Assembly (NCBI GenBank): GCA_947307295.1
Contig: CAMZIQ010000007.1
Span: 1-52,551, forward strand
Source of the DNA: an uncultured Pseudomonadota bacterium
Lineage (GTDB): Bacteria; Pseudomonadota; Alphaproteobacteria; Rs-D84
Reading direction: 5' to 3'
DNA length: 52,551 nucleotides
Shown: positions 15,588 to 24,230 of the stretch, piece by piece
How positions within the stretch are numbered: position 1 is the first letter of the stretch
How the letters are laid out: the number at the start of each line of letters is the position of its first letter
Made by a program: the position numbers and the translations under genes
Notes under the pieces: model-generated
The model's input: the letters and a program-made list of their open reading frames with translations, nothing else
Databases searched by the model: none
Told to the model about the DNA's origin: nothing

Positions 15588-16349
15588 TTGATAGAAAGAA
15601 ACATACTTATAAGAAAACATTTACGTTTTCCGCGCATGATTATGGCGGTTTACGCTTTCGCTGGCATTTTACTTTTTTTTAGTGTCACAGGCGTATCGGA
15701 TAAAATTCTTGATAAAAACGAAGATTTAACTGTTTTTAATGTTAGTGTTTGTGGCGGGGTAGCTGTGCTTATTGCTTTGGTATGTATATGGAGTGATTTA
15801 GACCTTAAGAAAAACGCTAATAAATTCGCGATTGAGGCTGCAAAAAAATACATTCAAAAGTCTATTGTTTCTTATCCCTATCCTGATTTTAAAGATTTTC
15901 AAGAAGTCCTTAGCGTTCCAGAAGCAATGCAGGAATTGGCGACTTTTATATCCAACCAATTAACGCCTGGTGAACAAGAAAGAATTTTAAATATTGTTTC
16001 TGAAATGCCTATATCAGACAATATTTCAAAACAGCAACTAGCCATCGTGATTAATCGCGCATGCGAAGATATTACAAAGATTCTTAATGGCTGGATTGAT
16101 AAAGATGGCATAAGACACGATGCACACCCTGACCCAACATTTATGTCTGATGTGTATGTTAAATTAGCAGGCTTGCATCACAGATACGTTGTTTTGGGCA
16201 ACAAACAAGAAACAAAGAATACCAAAACATCTCAAAATGATTATTGGGAAGAAAACTCCAAAACTCTCGAACTGACACAGAAAGCATGCAAATTGTGGGA
16301 AAACAATAAAATAAAGGAAAGAAACACACATCATATCAAGGGTTCTTAA
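15588..16349 (+). CDS. Membrane protein, paralog of the 16461 gene
   Basis: 253 aa starting at TTG (AAAAAGG seven bases before; no ATG fits). Two membrane spans occupy residues about 16-34 and 48-66, and the remainder is cytoplasmic and helical. The segment DFQEVLSVPEAMQELATFISNQLTPGEQERIL aligns with DHKEVLKDKKAVENLSDYMFNNLRPSEQQDVV of the next gene, as does ITKILNGWI with IVEILKGHA, so the two are tandem paralogs. Not assigned to a known family. Each copy has its own strong promoter and terminator, so they are not an operon. Confidence 0.72.
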   Translation: MIERNILIRKHLRFPRMIMAVYAFAGILLFFSVTGVSDKILDKNEDLTVFNVSVCGGVAVLIALVCIWSDLDLKKNANKFAIEAAKKYIQKSIVSYPYPDFKDFQEVLSVPEAMQELATFISNQLTPGEQERILNIVSEMPISDNISKQQLAIVINRACEDITKILNGWIDKDGIRHDAHPDPTFMSDVYVKLAGLHHRYVVLGNKQETKNTKTSQNDYWEENSKTLELTQKACKLWENNKIKERNTHHIKGS

Positions 16350-16359
16350 AAACTATTTG

Positions 16360-16390
16360 AAATATGCAGAAAATTTTCTGCATATTTTTT
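16360..16390 (+). terminator. Terminator
   Basis: AAATATGCAGAAAA pairs with TTTTCTGCATATTT and continues into a T-run. Confidence 0.85.
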
Positions 16391-16401
16391 TACACAAAAA
16401 C

Positions 16402-16429
16402 TTGACAATCTGTTTTTTTGTATTATATT
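16402..16429 (+). promoter_or_regulatory. Promoter of the 16461 gene
   Basis: TTGACA (16402-16407), 16-base spacer with a T7 tract, TATATT (16424-16429). Confidence 0.8.
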
Positions 16430-16460
16430 GTGTTCATAACAAATAAAAAAAGGATTACTT

Positions 16461-17084
16461 ATGAAAATCGTACCAAACAACAAAATTATCAACGACTGCT
16501 CAAAACTTAGCGCGGCAGAATTAGCCATAATTATATGCTCGGCCATTGGTGTCGGGACTATAACAGCATTATATGCCGACAAAGCACAATTTGGTTTAAC
16601 CACTGGCGACACAATTCTTATGGCTTTTGTCTTGTTAATCGCCGTTGTTACTTCAGCTGGCTACATTATCGCAGATATTAAAGAAAAAAAAGATTTAAAC
16701 AAAGTATTATCTGCTGCCGCAAGGGTATATATCAGAGATGTTATGGACGAAGAAAAATCAAATACTGACGAAACAAAACCTTTGTTAACAGATCACAAAG
16801 AAGTTCTTAAAGACAAAAAAGCAGTAGAAAATTTAAGTGATTATATGTTTAATAACTTGCGTCCATCAGAACAACAAGATGTTGTTGCAGAATTGAAAAA
16901 GTTATTTAAAAACTTAAAGAAACCACGTATACACAGTTTGAAAACTGCGGTCAAAGGGATTGTTGAAATTCTTAAAGGTCATGCTCATACACAAAATGAC
17001 GCTGTACAATCTTTGTACATTAAAATGTTAGAAGAAAATAACAAAAGATATATGCAACAATGTATTGATGAAAATCAACAATAA
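16461..17084 (+). CDS. Membrane protein, paralog of the 15588 gene
   Basis: 207 aa with two membrane spans (about residues 18-35 and 49-68) in a short N-terminal hairpin, then a charged helical cytoplasmic domain. The domain shares EVL, NNLxPSEQ/NQLTPGEQ and the KGIVEILKG block with the preceding gene. AAAAAGGATTACTT precedes the ATG. Function unknown; a membrane scaffold or small regulator is possible. The paralogs have diverged well beyond recent duplication. Confidence 0.75.
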   Translation: MKIVPNNKIINDCSKLSAAELAIIICSAIGVGTITALYADKAQFGLTTGDTILMAFVLLIAVVTSAGYIIADIKEKKDLNKVLSAAARVYIRDVMDEEKSNTDETKPLLTDHKEVLKDKKAVENLSDYMFNNLRPSEQQDVVAELKKLFKNLKKPRIHSLKTAVKGIVEILKGHAHTQNDAVQSLYIKMLEENNKRYMQQCIDENQQ

Positions 17085-17097
17085 CAAACATAATCTA

Positions 17098-17130
17098 AAA
17101 ACACGCAGAATTAAATTCTGCGTGTTTTTT
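17098..17130 (+). terminator. Terminator
   Basis: AAAACACGCAGAAT pairs with ATTCTGCGTGTTTT, followed by more T. Confidence 0.85.
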
Positions 17131-17180
17131 TATAAAAAAGTATTGGAAATGGACTTTATAATTGCTATCATCAAAGCGTT

Positions 17181-18359
17181 ATGATAAAAAAGTTCCTGAT
17201 TTTATTCATGTGTTTTAATGTCAGCATTGCTTTTGGTGCTGGCTTTGAAACCAAGGCTAAATCTGCATACCTTATTGATTATGACAGCGGTGATGAAATT
17301 GTTTCTAAAAATGCAGATGTTTTGATGCCCCCTTCTTCTATGTTAAAGCTTATGACATTGGCTGTTTTATTTGACGAGATTAAATCTGGAAAATTAAAAA
17401 TGGGTGACACTTTGACTGTTTCTGAAAATGCAGACTATAAAAATCCATTATGGTATCCAGCCAGCAAAATGTGTTTAACCACTGGTCAAAAAATAACTGT
17501 CAAAGATGCAATTCTTGGTATAATTGTTTTGTCTGCTGGCGATGCTTCTGTGACAGTCGCTGAACATCTGGCGGGTAGTGAAAATAAATTCAGCGAATTA
17601 ATGCAAAAAAAAGCTCACGAAATCGGTATGGAAAAATCTACGTTTGGAAATGCTAGTGGTTTACCACACGAAAATAATTTGATGACTTCACATGAATTAG
17701 CAATTTTGGCAAAATATATTATTGATGAATATCCTGATATTTATCCGATGTTCGCAACCAAGCGCTTTGAATTTACAGACACTAAAACAGATTGGTGTCG
17801 TGAATGGAATCATACTCATACAATGAATTATAACAGATTGTTGTTTTTGATGCCTGGTTCCGATGGCTTAAAAACAGGTCACACAGACGATGGTGGTTAT
17901 GGCGTTGTGGCAAGCAGTAAAATCGGTGGTCGTCGTTTAATCGGCGTTATAAACGGTTTTCACGGCAAAGGACATGATGGTTTGGCAGAAGAAATGAAAA
18001 AACTATTAAGCCATGGATACAAAACAACCAAAACGAAAGTGTTCTATCAATCTGGTGAAACTTTACTAAAAATACCAACATGGTATGGTCGCTATCCAGA
18101 AGTAGAAGCAACAACTTCAGAAAATGTCGCGATAACTTTGCCAAAAGATTATTCTTTGAAAAATATACGCGTAATGGCACGATACGAAGAACCAATTGCT
18201 GCCCCTATCAAAGCTGGTCAAGAAATCGGCACAGTTGTCATAGAAAAAGACGGCGATATTGTTAAACGCATTCCTTTGGTCGCTAAAAACAAAGTCAGAA
18301 AAATTCAATTCTTTGGTCGGGTGTTTAAAAACATTTCCGTGATGATTAGGGGTAAATAA
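17181..18359 (+). CDS. dacA: D-alanyl-D-alanine carboxypeptidase (PBP5 family)
   Basis: Periplasmic penicillin-binding protein that trims the terminal D-Ala of peptidoglycan stems. 392 aa: signal peptide 1-20, peptidase S11 domain, then a beta-rich C-terminal PBP5 domain (about 285-375) with a basic, amphipathic end that may bind the membrane. SxxK is S53-M-L-K56 and KTG is at 231-233. The middle motif, normally SxN (SGN or SAN), reads S118-A-G-D. The catalytic Asn is replaced by Gly, which could weaken activity. A TATAAT at 17156-17161 lies upstream. holB follows after one base, so holB, tatD and smpB are probably co-transcribed with it. Confidence 0.9.
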   Translation: MIKKFLILFMCFNVSIAFGAGFETKAKSAYLIDYDSGDEIVSKNADVLMPPSSMLKLMTLAVLFDEIKSGKLKMGDTLTVSENADYKNPLWYPASKMCLTTGQKITVKDAILGIIVLSAGDASVTVAEHLAGSENKFSELMQKKAHEIGMEKSTFGNASGLPHENNLMTSHELAILAKYIIDEYPDIYPMFATKRFEFTDTKTDWCREWNHTHTMNYNRLLFLMPGSDGLKTGHTDDGGYGVVASSKIGGRRLIGVINGFHGKGHDGLAEEMKKLLSHGYKTTKTKVFYQSGETLLKIPTWYGRYPEVEATTSENVAITLPKDYSLKNIRVMARYEEPIAAPIKAGQEIGTVVIEKDGDIVKRIPLVAKNKVRKIQFFGRVFKNISVMIRGK

Positions 18360-18360
18360 T

Positions 18361-19260
18361 ATGGCAAAGAAAAAAGAAGTTTTGTTCGAATTTCCGCACC
18401 CGATGGATAATGACTGTTTGATTGGTCATAATGACACATTAAAAACTTTTATGGATGCTTGGAACAAACGCAACGAATATCCGATACACCCAGTATGGAT
18501 GTTATGCGGGCCACGCGGAATCGGCAAAGCAACGTTTGCTTATAAAATTGCAAAGATGGTTTATGGCAATGTTGGTGATTTCTTTATTGTAGATTTAGCA
18601 CACAATATTGACCAATATGGAAAAGACAAACCTGATGCAAAACAAATTACTGTGCATACTGTGCGCGCTATGATTCAAAAAATGCAAATGTCTTCTATGT
18701 CTGGTCAATGGCGCGTGATATTAATTGATGCTGTTGACGAACTAACTGGACCAGCGGAAAACGCCGTATTAAAATTACTGGAAGAACCCCCACAACAAAC
18801 TTTATTTTTATTAGTGACACATCAATTATCTAATGTATTACCAACGGTGCGTTCACGTGCACGTGTTGAAAAAATGCGTCCATTAACTGTATCAGAATTA
18901 CGCGAATTATGTGTAAAATTTATGCCTGATACAGAAATTAATTCAGATATATTGAAACTAGCTAATGGCAGTTTTGGTAAAATTGCCAGTTTAAAAGCGT
19001 CTGGGGGCGATATAATATACGAAGAATTATTAAATATTTTAAAAGATAAAAATTCAACCGCCAGCGATGCGTTGACCGTTGCTACAAAAATCGCAGCCAC
19101 CCCTGAACTTTACGGAATTGTGTTGGATGCGATCGCATGTTTTAATTTGGCTGATTTGTATCCTTTGGCGACACAGTCTATATCTGATATAAACAGATTA
19201 AATTTAAAACCTGATATAACAATATTTAAAATTATAAACGAAATAAAAAAATGTTTATAG
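18361..19260 (+). CDS. holB: DNA polymerase III delta' subunit
   Basis: AAA+ clamp-loader subunit, 299 aa. Walker A is GPRGIGKAT near residue 45. The RAMIQKMQMSSMSGQWRVILIDAVDELTGPAENAVLKLLEEPP block is the delta' hallmark (sensor and Walker B region) and is followed by LPTVRSRAR. The zinc-binding Cys cluster seen in many delta' proteins is absent, as in a number of alphaproteobacteria. Its stop overlaps the tatD start by 10 bases, a tight translational coupling commonly seen for holB with tatD. Confidence 0.88.
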   Translation: MAKKKEVLFEFPHPMDNDCLIGHNDTLKTFMDAWNKRNEYPIHPVWMLCGPRGIGKATFAYKIAKMVYGNVGDFFIVDLAHNIDQYGKDKPDAKQITVHTVRAMIQKMQMSSMSGQWRVILIDAVDELTGPAENAVLKLLEEPPQQTLFLLVTHQLSNVLPTVRSRARVEKMRPLTVSELRELCVKFMPDTEINSDILKLANGSFGKIASLKASGGDIIYEELLNILKDKNSTASDALTVATKIAATPELYGIVLDAIACFNLADLYPLATQSISDINRLNLKPDITIFKIINEIKKCL

Positions 19261-20009
19261 ATACCCATTGTCATTTAACTAATGAATACCAAGATGGCAT
19301 TGATGCGATAACTCAACGCGCAGAAAAAGCCGGTGTTGGAATTTTCATTTGTGCTACTGCCGAAGGTATAGATATTGAACCCGCGTTAAAGCTTGCAGAA
19401 TTACATGATAATATTTTTGTGACAACTGGTATTCATCCTGACCATACAGATTTAAACCCGTCTGATTTTTTAACAGATAAAATTTTAAATCATCCAAAGG
19501 TAATCGGTGTTGGCGAAATTGGTCTTGATTATCATTACAATTCAGAAACACGCAAAGCACAAATCGAATTATTTGAAAAACAATTAGACATAGCATACAA
19601 ACACAATATGCCTGTGGCGATTCACACGCGCGATGCAGATGAAGATACTGTGGCAATTTTAACAGACAAACACAAAGGTGTTATGCATTGTTTTACTTCC
19701 AGTTGGGATTTGGCAAAAATTATGCTGGACCGCGGATTTTATTTTTCAGCCAGCGGTATTTTAACTTTTAAAAATGCAGAATCTATACGTGAAACTTTTG
19801 CAAAAATACCAGTTGATAGAATTGTGATTGAAACAGATTCGCCCTATTGCGCGCCCGTGCCATATCGTGGCAAGGTATGCGAACCTGCGTTTGTAATTGA
19901 AACTGCAAAAGTTTTGGCACAAATCAAAAAGTTGCAAATTGAAGAATTGGAAAGTATACTATCTGAAAATACACAAAGGTTATATCCAAAATGCCACGTC
20001 AAATTATAA
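19251..20009 (+). CDS. tatD: TatD-family metal-dependent deoxyribonuclease
   Basis: 252 aa TIM-barrel hydrolase. Metal ligands: DTHCHL (residues 3-8), the GEIGLDYH block with E and H, and AIHTRDAD, MHCFTS and ETDSPYCAP later. These make the full two-metal set of TatD/YcfH enzymes, which degrade DNA 3' to 5'. It overlaps holB upstream and smpB downstream (19 bases), so the three are coupled. Confidence 0.92.
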   Translation: MFIDTHCHLTNEYQDGIDAITQRAEKAGVGIFICATAEGIDIEPALKLAELHDNIFVTTGIHPDHTDLNPSDFLTDKILNHPKVIGVGEIGLDYHYNSETRKAQIELFEKQLDIAYKHNMPVAIHTRDADEDTVAILTDKHKGVMHCFTSSWDLAKIMLDRGFYFSASGILTFKNAESIRETFAKIPVDRIVIETDSPYCAPVPYRGKVCEPAFVIETAKVLAQIKKLQIEELESILSENTQRLYPKCHVKL

Positions 20010-20458
20010 AATTTGGTCAAGTTAGTGAAAATCGCAAAGCGCGATTTGCTTACTCTATTGAAGACACAATAGAGGCTGGCGTTTCATTGACTGGAGCAGA
20101 AATAAAATCTTTGCGATATGGGTTAGTGACTATTGTTGATGGTTTTGTTCAAAGACGTGGCAACAATTTATTTTTGGCTGGTGTTGAAATTCAAAAATTA
20201 CCTACTGCTAATCGCGCGGTCAACTTTGATGAAAGACGTCAACGCCAATTATTACTGCATCGTAATCAGATAAACCGATTAATCGGTAAACTGCAAGAAA
20301 AAGGCGCAACTATCGTGCCACTTAAATTATATTTTAACAATCGTGGCAAACTGAAAGTATTGTTGGGTATCGGATACGGTAAAAACAAAGTCGACAAACG
20401 CGAAACTATTAAACAGCGCGAATGGGAACGCAGTAAATCAAGAATATTGAAAAAATAA
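19991..20458 (+). CDS. smpB: SsrA-binding protein
   Basis: Partner of tmRNA in ribosome rescue. 155 aa oligonucleotide-binding barrel with SENRKARFAYSIEDTIEAGVSLTGAEIKSLR at the start, the family GYGKNKVDKRETIKQREW block, and a basic C-terminal tail (SKSRILKK) that reads the decoding centre. It starts inside tatD. A terminator follows at once. Confidence 0.95.
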   Translation: MPRQIIKFGQVSENRKARFAYSIEDTIEAGVSLTGAEIKSLRYGLVTIVDGFVQRRGNNLFLAGVEIQKLPTANRAVNFDERRQRQLLLHRNQINRLIGKLQEKGATIVPLKLYFNNRGKLKVLLGIGYGKNKVDKRETIKQREWERSKSRILKK

Positions 20459-20484
20459 AACCTGCAAACCGCAGGTTTTATTTT
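20456..20484 (+). terminator. Terminator after smpB
   Basis: AAACCTGC ... GCAGGTTT followed by ATTTTTAT. Confidence 0.8.
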
Positions 20485-20496
20485 TATGTGAATAAT

Positions 20497-20940
20497 TTAT
20501 CTATCCATTTCAACAGGTTCTGGTTCACGTGGTCCCTTTGGTCCATTGAAACCTTTGTGTTCACGCATTTCTTTTCTCATTTCTTTTTTGACTGCTTTGT
20601 ATTCTTCAATAGAAACACATTCATCACCATTAACATCTGCAGCCATTAATTTTTCGCGCATCATTGGACAATCAATCGAATTCATTCTTAAACAACCATT
20701 ATCAAATACTGGGTGCATTTTTGGCATATGTTTAAATCCATGATGACCACAACAAAACATCTTGCCACAAACCATACCCAGAGCAAATATAATTGCCCAC
20801 AAGATTAAATGTTTAATAAAATGTCCATGACGGTGGCATGGGCAATCACGTCCACAATCGCATTTATGTTCCATAACTGGTGCAGGTTTAACAGGTGCTT
20901 TCTTAGCAACTAGTCTTTTCATTGTTTTTTTAGTTGGCAT
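20497..20940 (-). CDS. Single-span membrane protein with Cys/His motif and EF-hand
   Basis: 147 aa. A Lys/Pro-rich N-terminus is followed by HKCDCGRDCPCHRHGH (residues about 25-40), a dense Cys/His cluster that could bind a soft metal. One membrane span follows (about 42-60), then HHGFKHMPKMHP, rich in His and Met, and a canonical EF-hand loop DVNGDECVSIEE with Asp, Asn, Asp, Ser and Glu at the right positions. The C-terminus is Pro/Glu-rich. AAGGAAGGAT precedes the ATG. No family recognised; metal sensing or buffering across the inner membrane is my inference. Confidence 0.75.
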   Translation of the reverse strand: MPTKKTMKRLVAKKAPVKPAPVMEHKCDCGRDCPCHRHGHFIKHLILWAIIFALGMVCGKMFCCGHHGFKHMPKMHPVFDNGCLRMNSIDCPMMREKLMAADVNGDECVSIEEYKAVKKEMRKEMREHKGFNGPKGPREPEPVEMDR

Positions 20941-21020
20941 TGTATCCTTCCTTTGTTGTTTGGTTAATACGATTGTATTGTATCAATTCGAAAAATTAAG
21001 TCCAGCGGAAAATTAACATA

Positions 21021-21054
21021 ACAAAAAAACACCCACAAATCTGCAGGTGTTTTA
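21021..21054 (-). terminator. Terminator of hupB
   Basis: AAAACACC (21026-21033) pairs with GGTGTTTT (21046-21053). The T-run on the minus strand follows it. Confidence 0.75.
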
Positions 21055-21077
21055 ACCTTACTAAACAAACTTCCAGT

Positions 21078-21350
21078 TTAGTTCAAAGCATCTTTCAAAG
21101 ATTTTCCTGGACGGAACTTTGGTTGTGTGGAAGCAGCAATTTTAATTGGTGCACCTGTTTGTGGGTTGCGACCTGTTGTTGCTTTACGTTTTGCTGTGGT
21201 AAATGTACCAAAGCCAACCAAACGAACTTCGCCTTTTTTCTTTAATACTTTTGTTACTGTGTTGATGAATGCATCCAAACAACCAGCTGCAGTTGCTTTT
21301 GTAACTTCAACTTCATTTGCAATTGCTTCAATCAATTCTTGTTTGTTCAT
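21078..21350 (-). CDS. hupB: HU-type nucleoid DNA-binding protein
   Basis: 90 aa, dimeric DNA-bending protein. MNKQELIEAIA start, the VRLVGFGTF strand and the beta-arm signature GRNPQTGAPIKI with its intercalating Pro; KFRPGKSLKDALN ends it. AAAGGAGAAACAT precedes the ATG. A long leader of about 110 bases separates it from its promoter. Confidence 0.95.
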   Translation of the reverse strand: MNKQELIEAIANEVEVTKATAAGCLDAFINTVTKVLKKKGEVRLVGFGTFTTAKRKATTGRNPQTGAPIKIAASTQPKFRPGKSLKDALN

Positions 21351-21495
21351 ATGTTTCTCCTTTCATATAGAGTTTAAGGTTGTCCGGCAGTTTTCAAAGG
21401 CTTTGCCCTTGGAACAATATCTTTTTAACAAGGTTTCCAAAGACATTGCCCTAACTGCTTAACCGAATCGTAGAGAAAACTGGGCTTTAAGTCAA
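21351..21495 (-). promoter_or_regulatory. hupB promoter and long leader
   Basis: On the minus strand TTGACT (21495-21490), a 17-base spacer and TACGAT (21472-21467). The leader then carries two imperfect direct copies of a 19-base stretch (plus-strand 21390-21408 and 21433-21451, both ending TTGCCC). Function unknown. Confidence 0.6.
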
Positions 21496-21547
21496 GCCAA
21501 TTATTTCAAAAGCGCAAAAAACTTAATTCTTGACAAATATATACTTT

Positions 21548-22036
21548 TTATGGCAAGGAAACATTCTTGTAATTCGTGGCTTTTACACCATCAGAAGTAT
21601 TTTCACAAAGCACCCAATCACTACCGCGTCCACGAATTTCAACCTGTCTAAAATGATTCGGTGTTTCTACCAAAACAGTAAAGCATACCACCAACCAGAA
21701 AAACACCTTGGTCAGCAACCATGGACGTTTATAGGCATCATCAACAAATTTATCTTTCAATAAATTTTGATAAATAGCCCAACCCCAACTGAACACCAAA
21801 ACAATACCAGCAAAAGAAAATAAAGCTGGTGCAAAGCTTGTTAATAAACGCAACGATTCTGCCGCCTGATTCCATGAAGATTCCCCAATTTTACATACAT
21901 ATAAAACAGTATCGGGATTCACGTTCGCAGGCAATTTTAACGGTTCGTTTCCACCCAAATTAAAATTAAACGAAACCGCGACTATTATAATCGTGAAAAC
22001 TGATACTGCGAAAAGCAAACCTGGTTTCTTATTCAT
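21548..22036 (-). CDS. Hypothetical membrane protein, 162 aa
   Basis: Two hydrophobic spans: residues about 7-25 (signal anchor, LLFAVSVFTIIIVAVSF) and about 68-90, then a third segment (KVFFWLVVCFTVLV) near 110-125. Two Cys occur, in YVCKIGESSW and VLCENTSDG, flanking the spans. No family recognised. AGGAATAACAC precedes the ATG. It is divergent from alaS and reads away from hupB. Confidence 0.7.
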   Translation of the reverse strand: MNKKPGLLFAVSVFTIIIVAVSFNFNLGGNEPLKLPANVNPDTVLYVCKIGESSWNQAAESLRLLTSFAPALFSFAGIVLVFSWGWAIYQNLLKDKFVDDAYKRPWLLTKVFFWLVVCFTVLVETPNHFRQVEIRGRGSDWVLCENTSDGVKATNYKNVSLP

Positions 22037-22150
22037 GTGTTATTCCTATATTCAAATATTATTATATCACAAAATATACCCCTTTTGCAATTTTATGATT
22101 GAATATCGTAATTTTTAATTTTATCATAAGGCAGTAATAAGGAAAATACT

Positions 22151-24229
22151 ATGACATATAATGAAATAAGAAAAGTTTTTTTAGATTATTTTGAAAAACA
22201 TGGACATAAAATTGTACCATCTGCATCATTAATTCCTAATGACCCGACATTATTATTCACAGTAGCAGGTATGGTTCAATGGAAAGGTGTTTTTCAAGGC
22301 ACAGAAACGCCTATTGCGCCGCGCGTCGCAAACGTTCAGAAATGTATTCGTGCTGGTGGAAAACATAATGATTTGGAAGACGTTGGTTTTGATAATCGTC
22401 ATCATACATTTTTTGAAATGATGGGTAATTGGTCTTTTGGTGATTATTTCAAAGAAGAAGCTATTGCTATGTCATGGGAATTATTGACCAAAGTTATTGG
22501 TCTTGATCCAAATAAAATCGTTGTGACAACTCATATAAGCGATGATGAAGCAACCGCAATTTGGAAAAAAATCGCTGGTAAAGAAGCAATTCGTTTAGAT
22601 AAAGATAACTGGTGGGCTGCCGGCGAAACCGGGCCTTGCGGACCATGCACAGAAATGCATTATGATTTTGGTCCTGATGTTCCTGGCGGATTACCGGGAA
22701 TGCCAGATGAAGATGGTGGTCGCTATGTAGAAGTTTGGAACGATGTGTTTATGCAATATGATCGTGATGCCAGTGGCAATTTGTCACCATTACCAAAACA
22801 TAATATTGATACTGGTGCAGGATTGGAAAGATGGGCGGCGGTATTACAAAATAAACTAGATAATTATGATACTGATTTGTTTGTAAATTTAAAGCGTGCG
22901 GTTTCCGATTTGACCGGCGTTAAAGAGACAGATGAAAACAAACCAAGTTTCAAAATCATCACAGACCATTTGCGTTCTGTTGGTTTTGCTATTGCAGATG
23001 GTGTTATACCAAGCAATGCCGACCGTGGTTATGTAATTCGCAGGATATTAAGACGTGCTATGCGTCACGGACAAATATTGGGACATCGTGGTGCATTGCT
23101 TTCTGAATTATATCCTGCATTAATCAAAGAAATGGGCGATGCGTATCCTGAATTAAAACACCAAGAAAAACGTGTCGTTGAAATTATTCGCAACGAAGAA
23201 AATTCTTTTGCAGATATGCTACAAAATGGTATGAAGTTATTAGAAAGCGAATTACCAAAAATAAATAACAGCATGTTGCCTGGGGATATCGCTTTTAAAT
23301 TGTTTGATACGTATGGATTTCCTTTGGATTTAACTCAGATGATTTTGCGCGATAAAAATATAAGTGTTGATGTTGATGGTTTTGAAAAATGTATGAAAGA
23401 ACAAAAAGAACGTTCACGTGCTGATACCCGTGGAACTAAGTTATTATGGGAATCTCAAACAGATTTACCAGACACAATTGATTCTGAAAAATATGACACA
23501 AAAACTTCCAGTTCTGCAAAGGTGCTGGCTATCTTGCGTGGCGAAGAATTTGTAAAATCTGCAAACACGGGCGATGAAGTTGAAATTGCATTAGACCACA
23601 CACCTTTTTATGGAACCCAAGGCGGTCAAGTTGGCGATATGGGTGTATTTAAACGCAACAATGATATTGTTATGAACGTGGCGGAAACAAATCGTGTTGG
23701 AAATGTTGTTATTCACAAAGGAACTCTTGTTGCCCCTATTTCAGTTAATGAAGAAATTATGCCTGAAATAAATCAAAACGTACGTCAACAAACCGCGCGC
23801 GCGCATACTGCAACGCATTTATTACAGGCTGCTTTACGTAAAGTATTAAATGATGATGTAGAACAACGTGGGTCAAAGGTTGCACCTGATTCTGTGCGTT
23901 TTGACTTTTCTTTTGGTCGCGCATTGACTGCGGAAGAAAAACAGGCTGTCGAAGATTTAGTCAACAAATGGATTAACGAAGACATGCCTGTTTCACACGA
24001 AGAAATGGATATCGAATCTGCAAAAAAACGTGGTGCGATGGCTTTGTTTGGCGAAAAGTATGGTGATAGAGTTCGCGTTATAACTGCTGGTGATGTTTCT
24101 TGTGAATTGTGTGGCGGAACACATATTTATCATACTGGTGAAATTATCAAAGCACGTATTAACAAAGAAAAATCTATCAGTTCTGGCATTCGCCGTATAA
24201 CAATGTCAGTTGGTGCATTGGCTGAATAG
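22151..24229 (+). CDS. alaS: Alanyl-tRNA synthetase lacking the C-Ala domain
   Basis: Charges tRNA-Ala. 692 aa against about 875 in E. coli. Complete are the class II core (motif 2 KCIRAGGKHNDLEDVG, HHTFFEMMGNWSFGDYF; motif 3 with ADRGYVIRRILRRA), the tRNA-recognition helices and the editing domain (HTATH near residue 551; CELCGGTH near 651). The protein then ends at SGIRRITMSVGALAE, so the whole C-Ala/DHHA1 dimerisation domain is missing. The stop is followed one base later by the smr start, with no remnant of C-Ala. Similar short forms occur in some reduced genomes and organelles. AAGGAAAATACT precedes the ATG. Confidence 0.93.
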   Translation: MTYNEIRKVFLDYFEKHGHKIVPSASLIPNDPTLLFTVAGMVQWKGVFQGTETPIAPRVANVQKCIRAGGKHNDLEDVGFDNRHHTFFEMMGNWSFGDYFKEEAIAMSWELLTKVIGLDPNKIVVTTHISDDEATAIWKKIAGKEAIRLDKDNWWAAGETGPCGPCTEMHYDFGPDVPGGLPGMPDEDGGRYVEVWNDVFMQYDRDASGNLSPLPKHNIDTGAGLERWAAVLQNKLDNYDTDLFVNLKRAVSDLTGVKETDENKPSFKIITDHLRSVGFAIADGVIPSNADRGYVIRRILRRAMRHGQILGHRGALLSELYPALIKEMGDAYPELKHQEKRVVEIIRNEENSFADMLQNGMKLLESELPKINNSMLPGDIAFKLFDTYGFPLDLTQMILRDKNISVDVDGFEKCMKEQKERSRADTRGTKLLWESQTDLPDTIDSEKYDTKTSSSAKVLAILRGEEFVKSANTGDEVEIALDHTPFYGTQGGQVGDMGVFKRNNDIVMNVAETNRVGNVVIHKGTLVAPISVNEEIMPEINQNVRQQTARAHTATHLLQAALRKVLNDDVEQRGSKVAPDSVRFDFSFGRALTAEEKQAVEDLVNKWINEDMPVSHEEMDIESAKKRGAMALFGEKYGDRVRVITAGDVSCELCGGTHIYHTGEIIKARINKEKSISSGIRRITMSVGALAE

Positions 24230-24230
24230 C

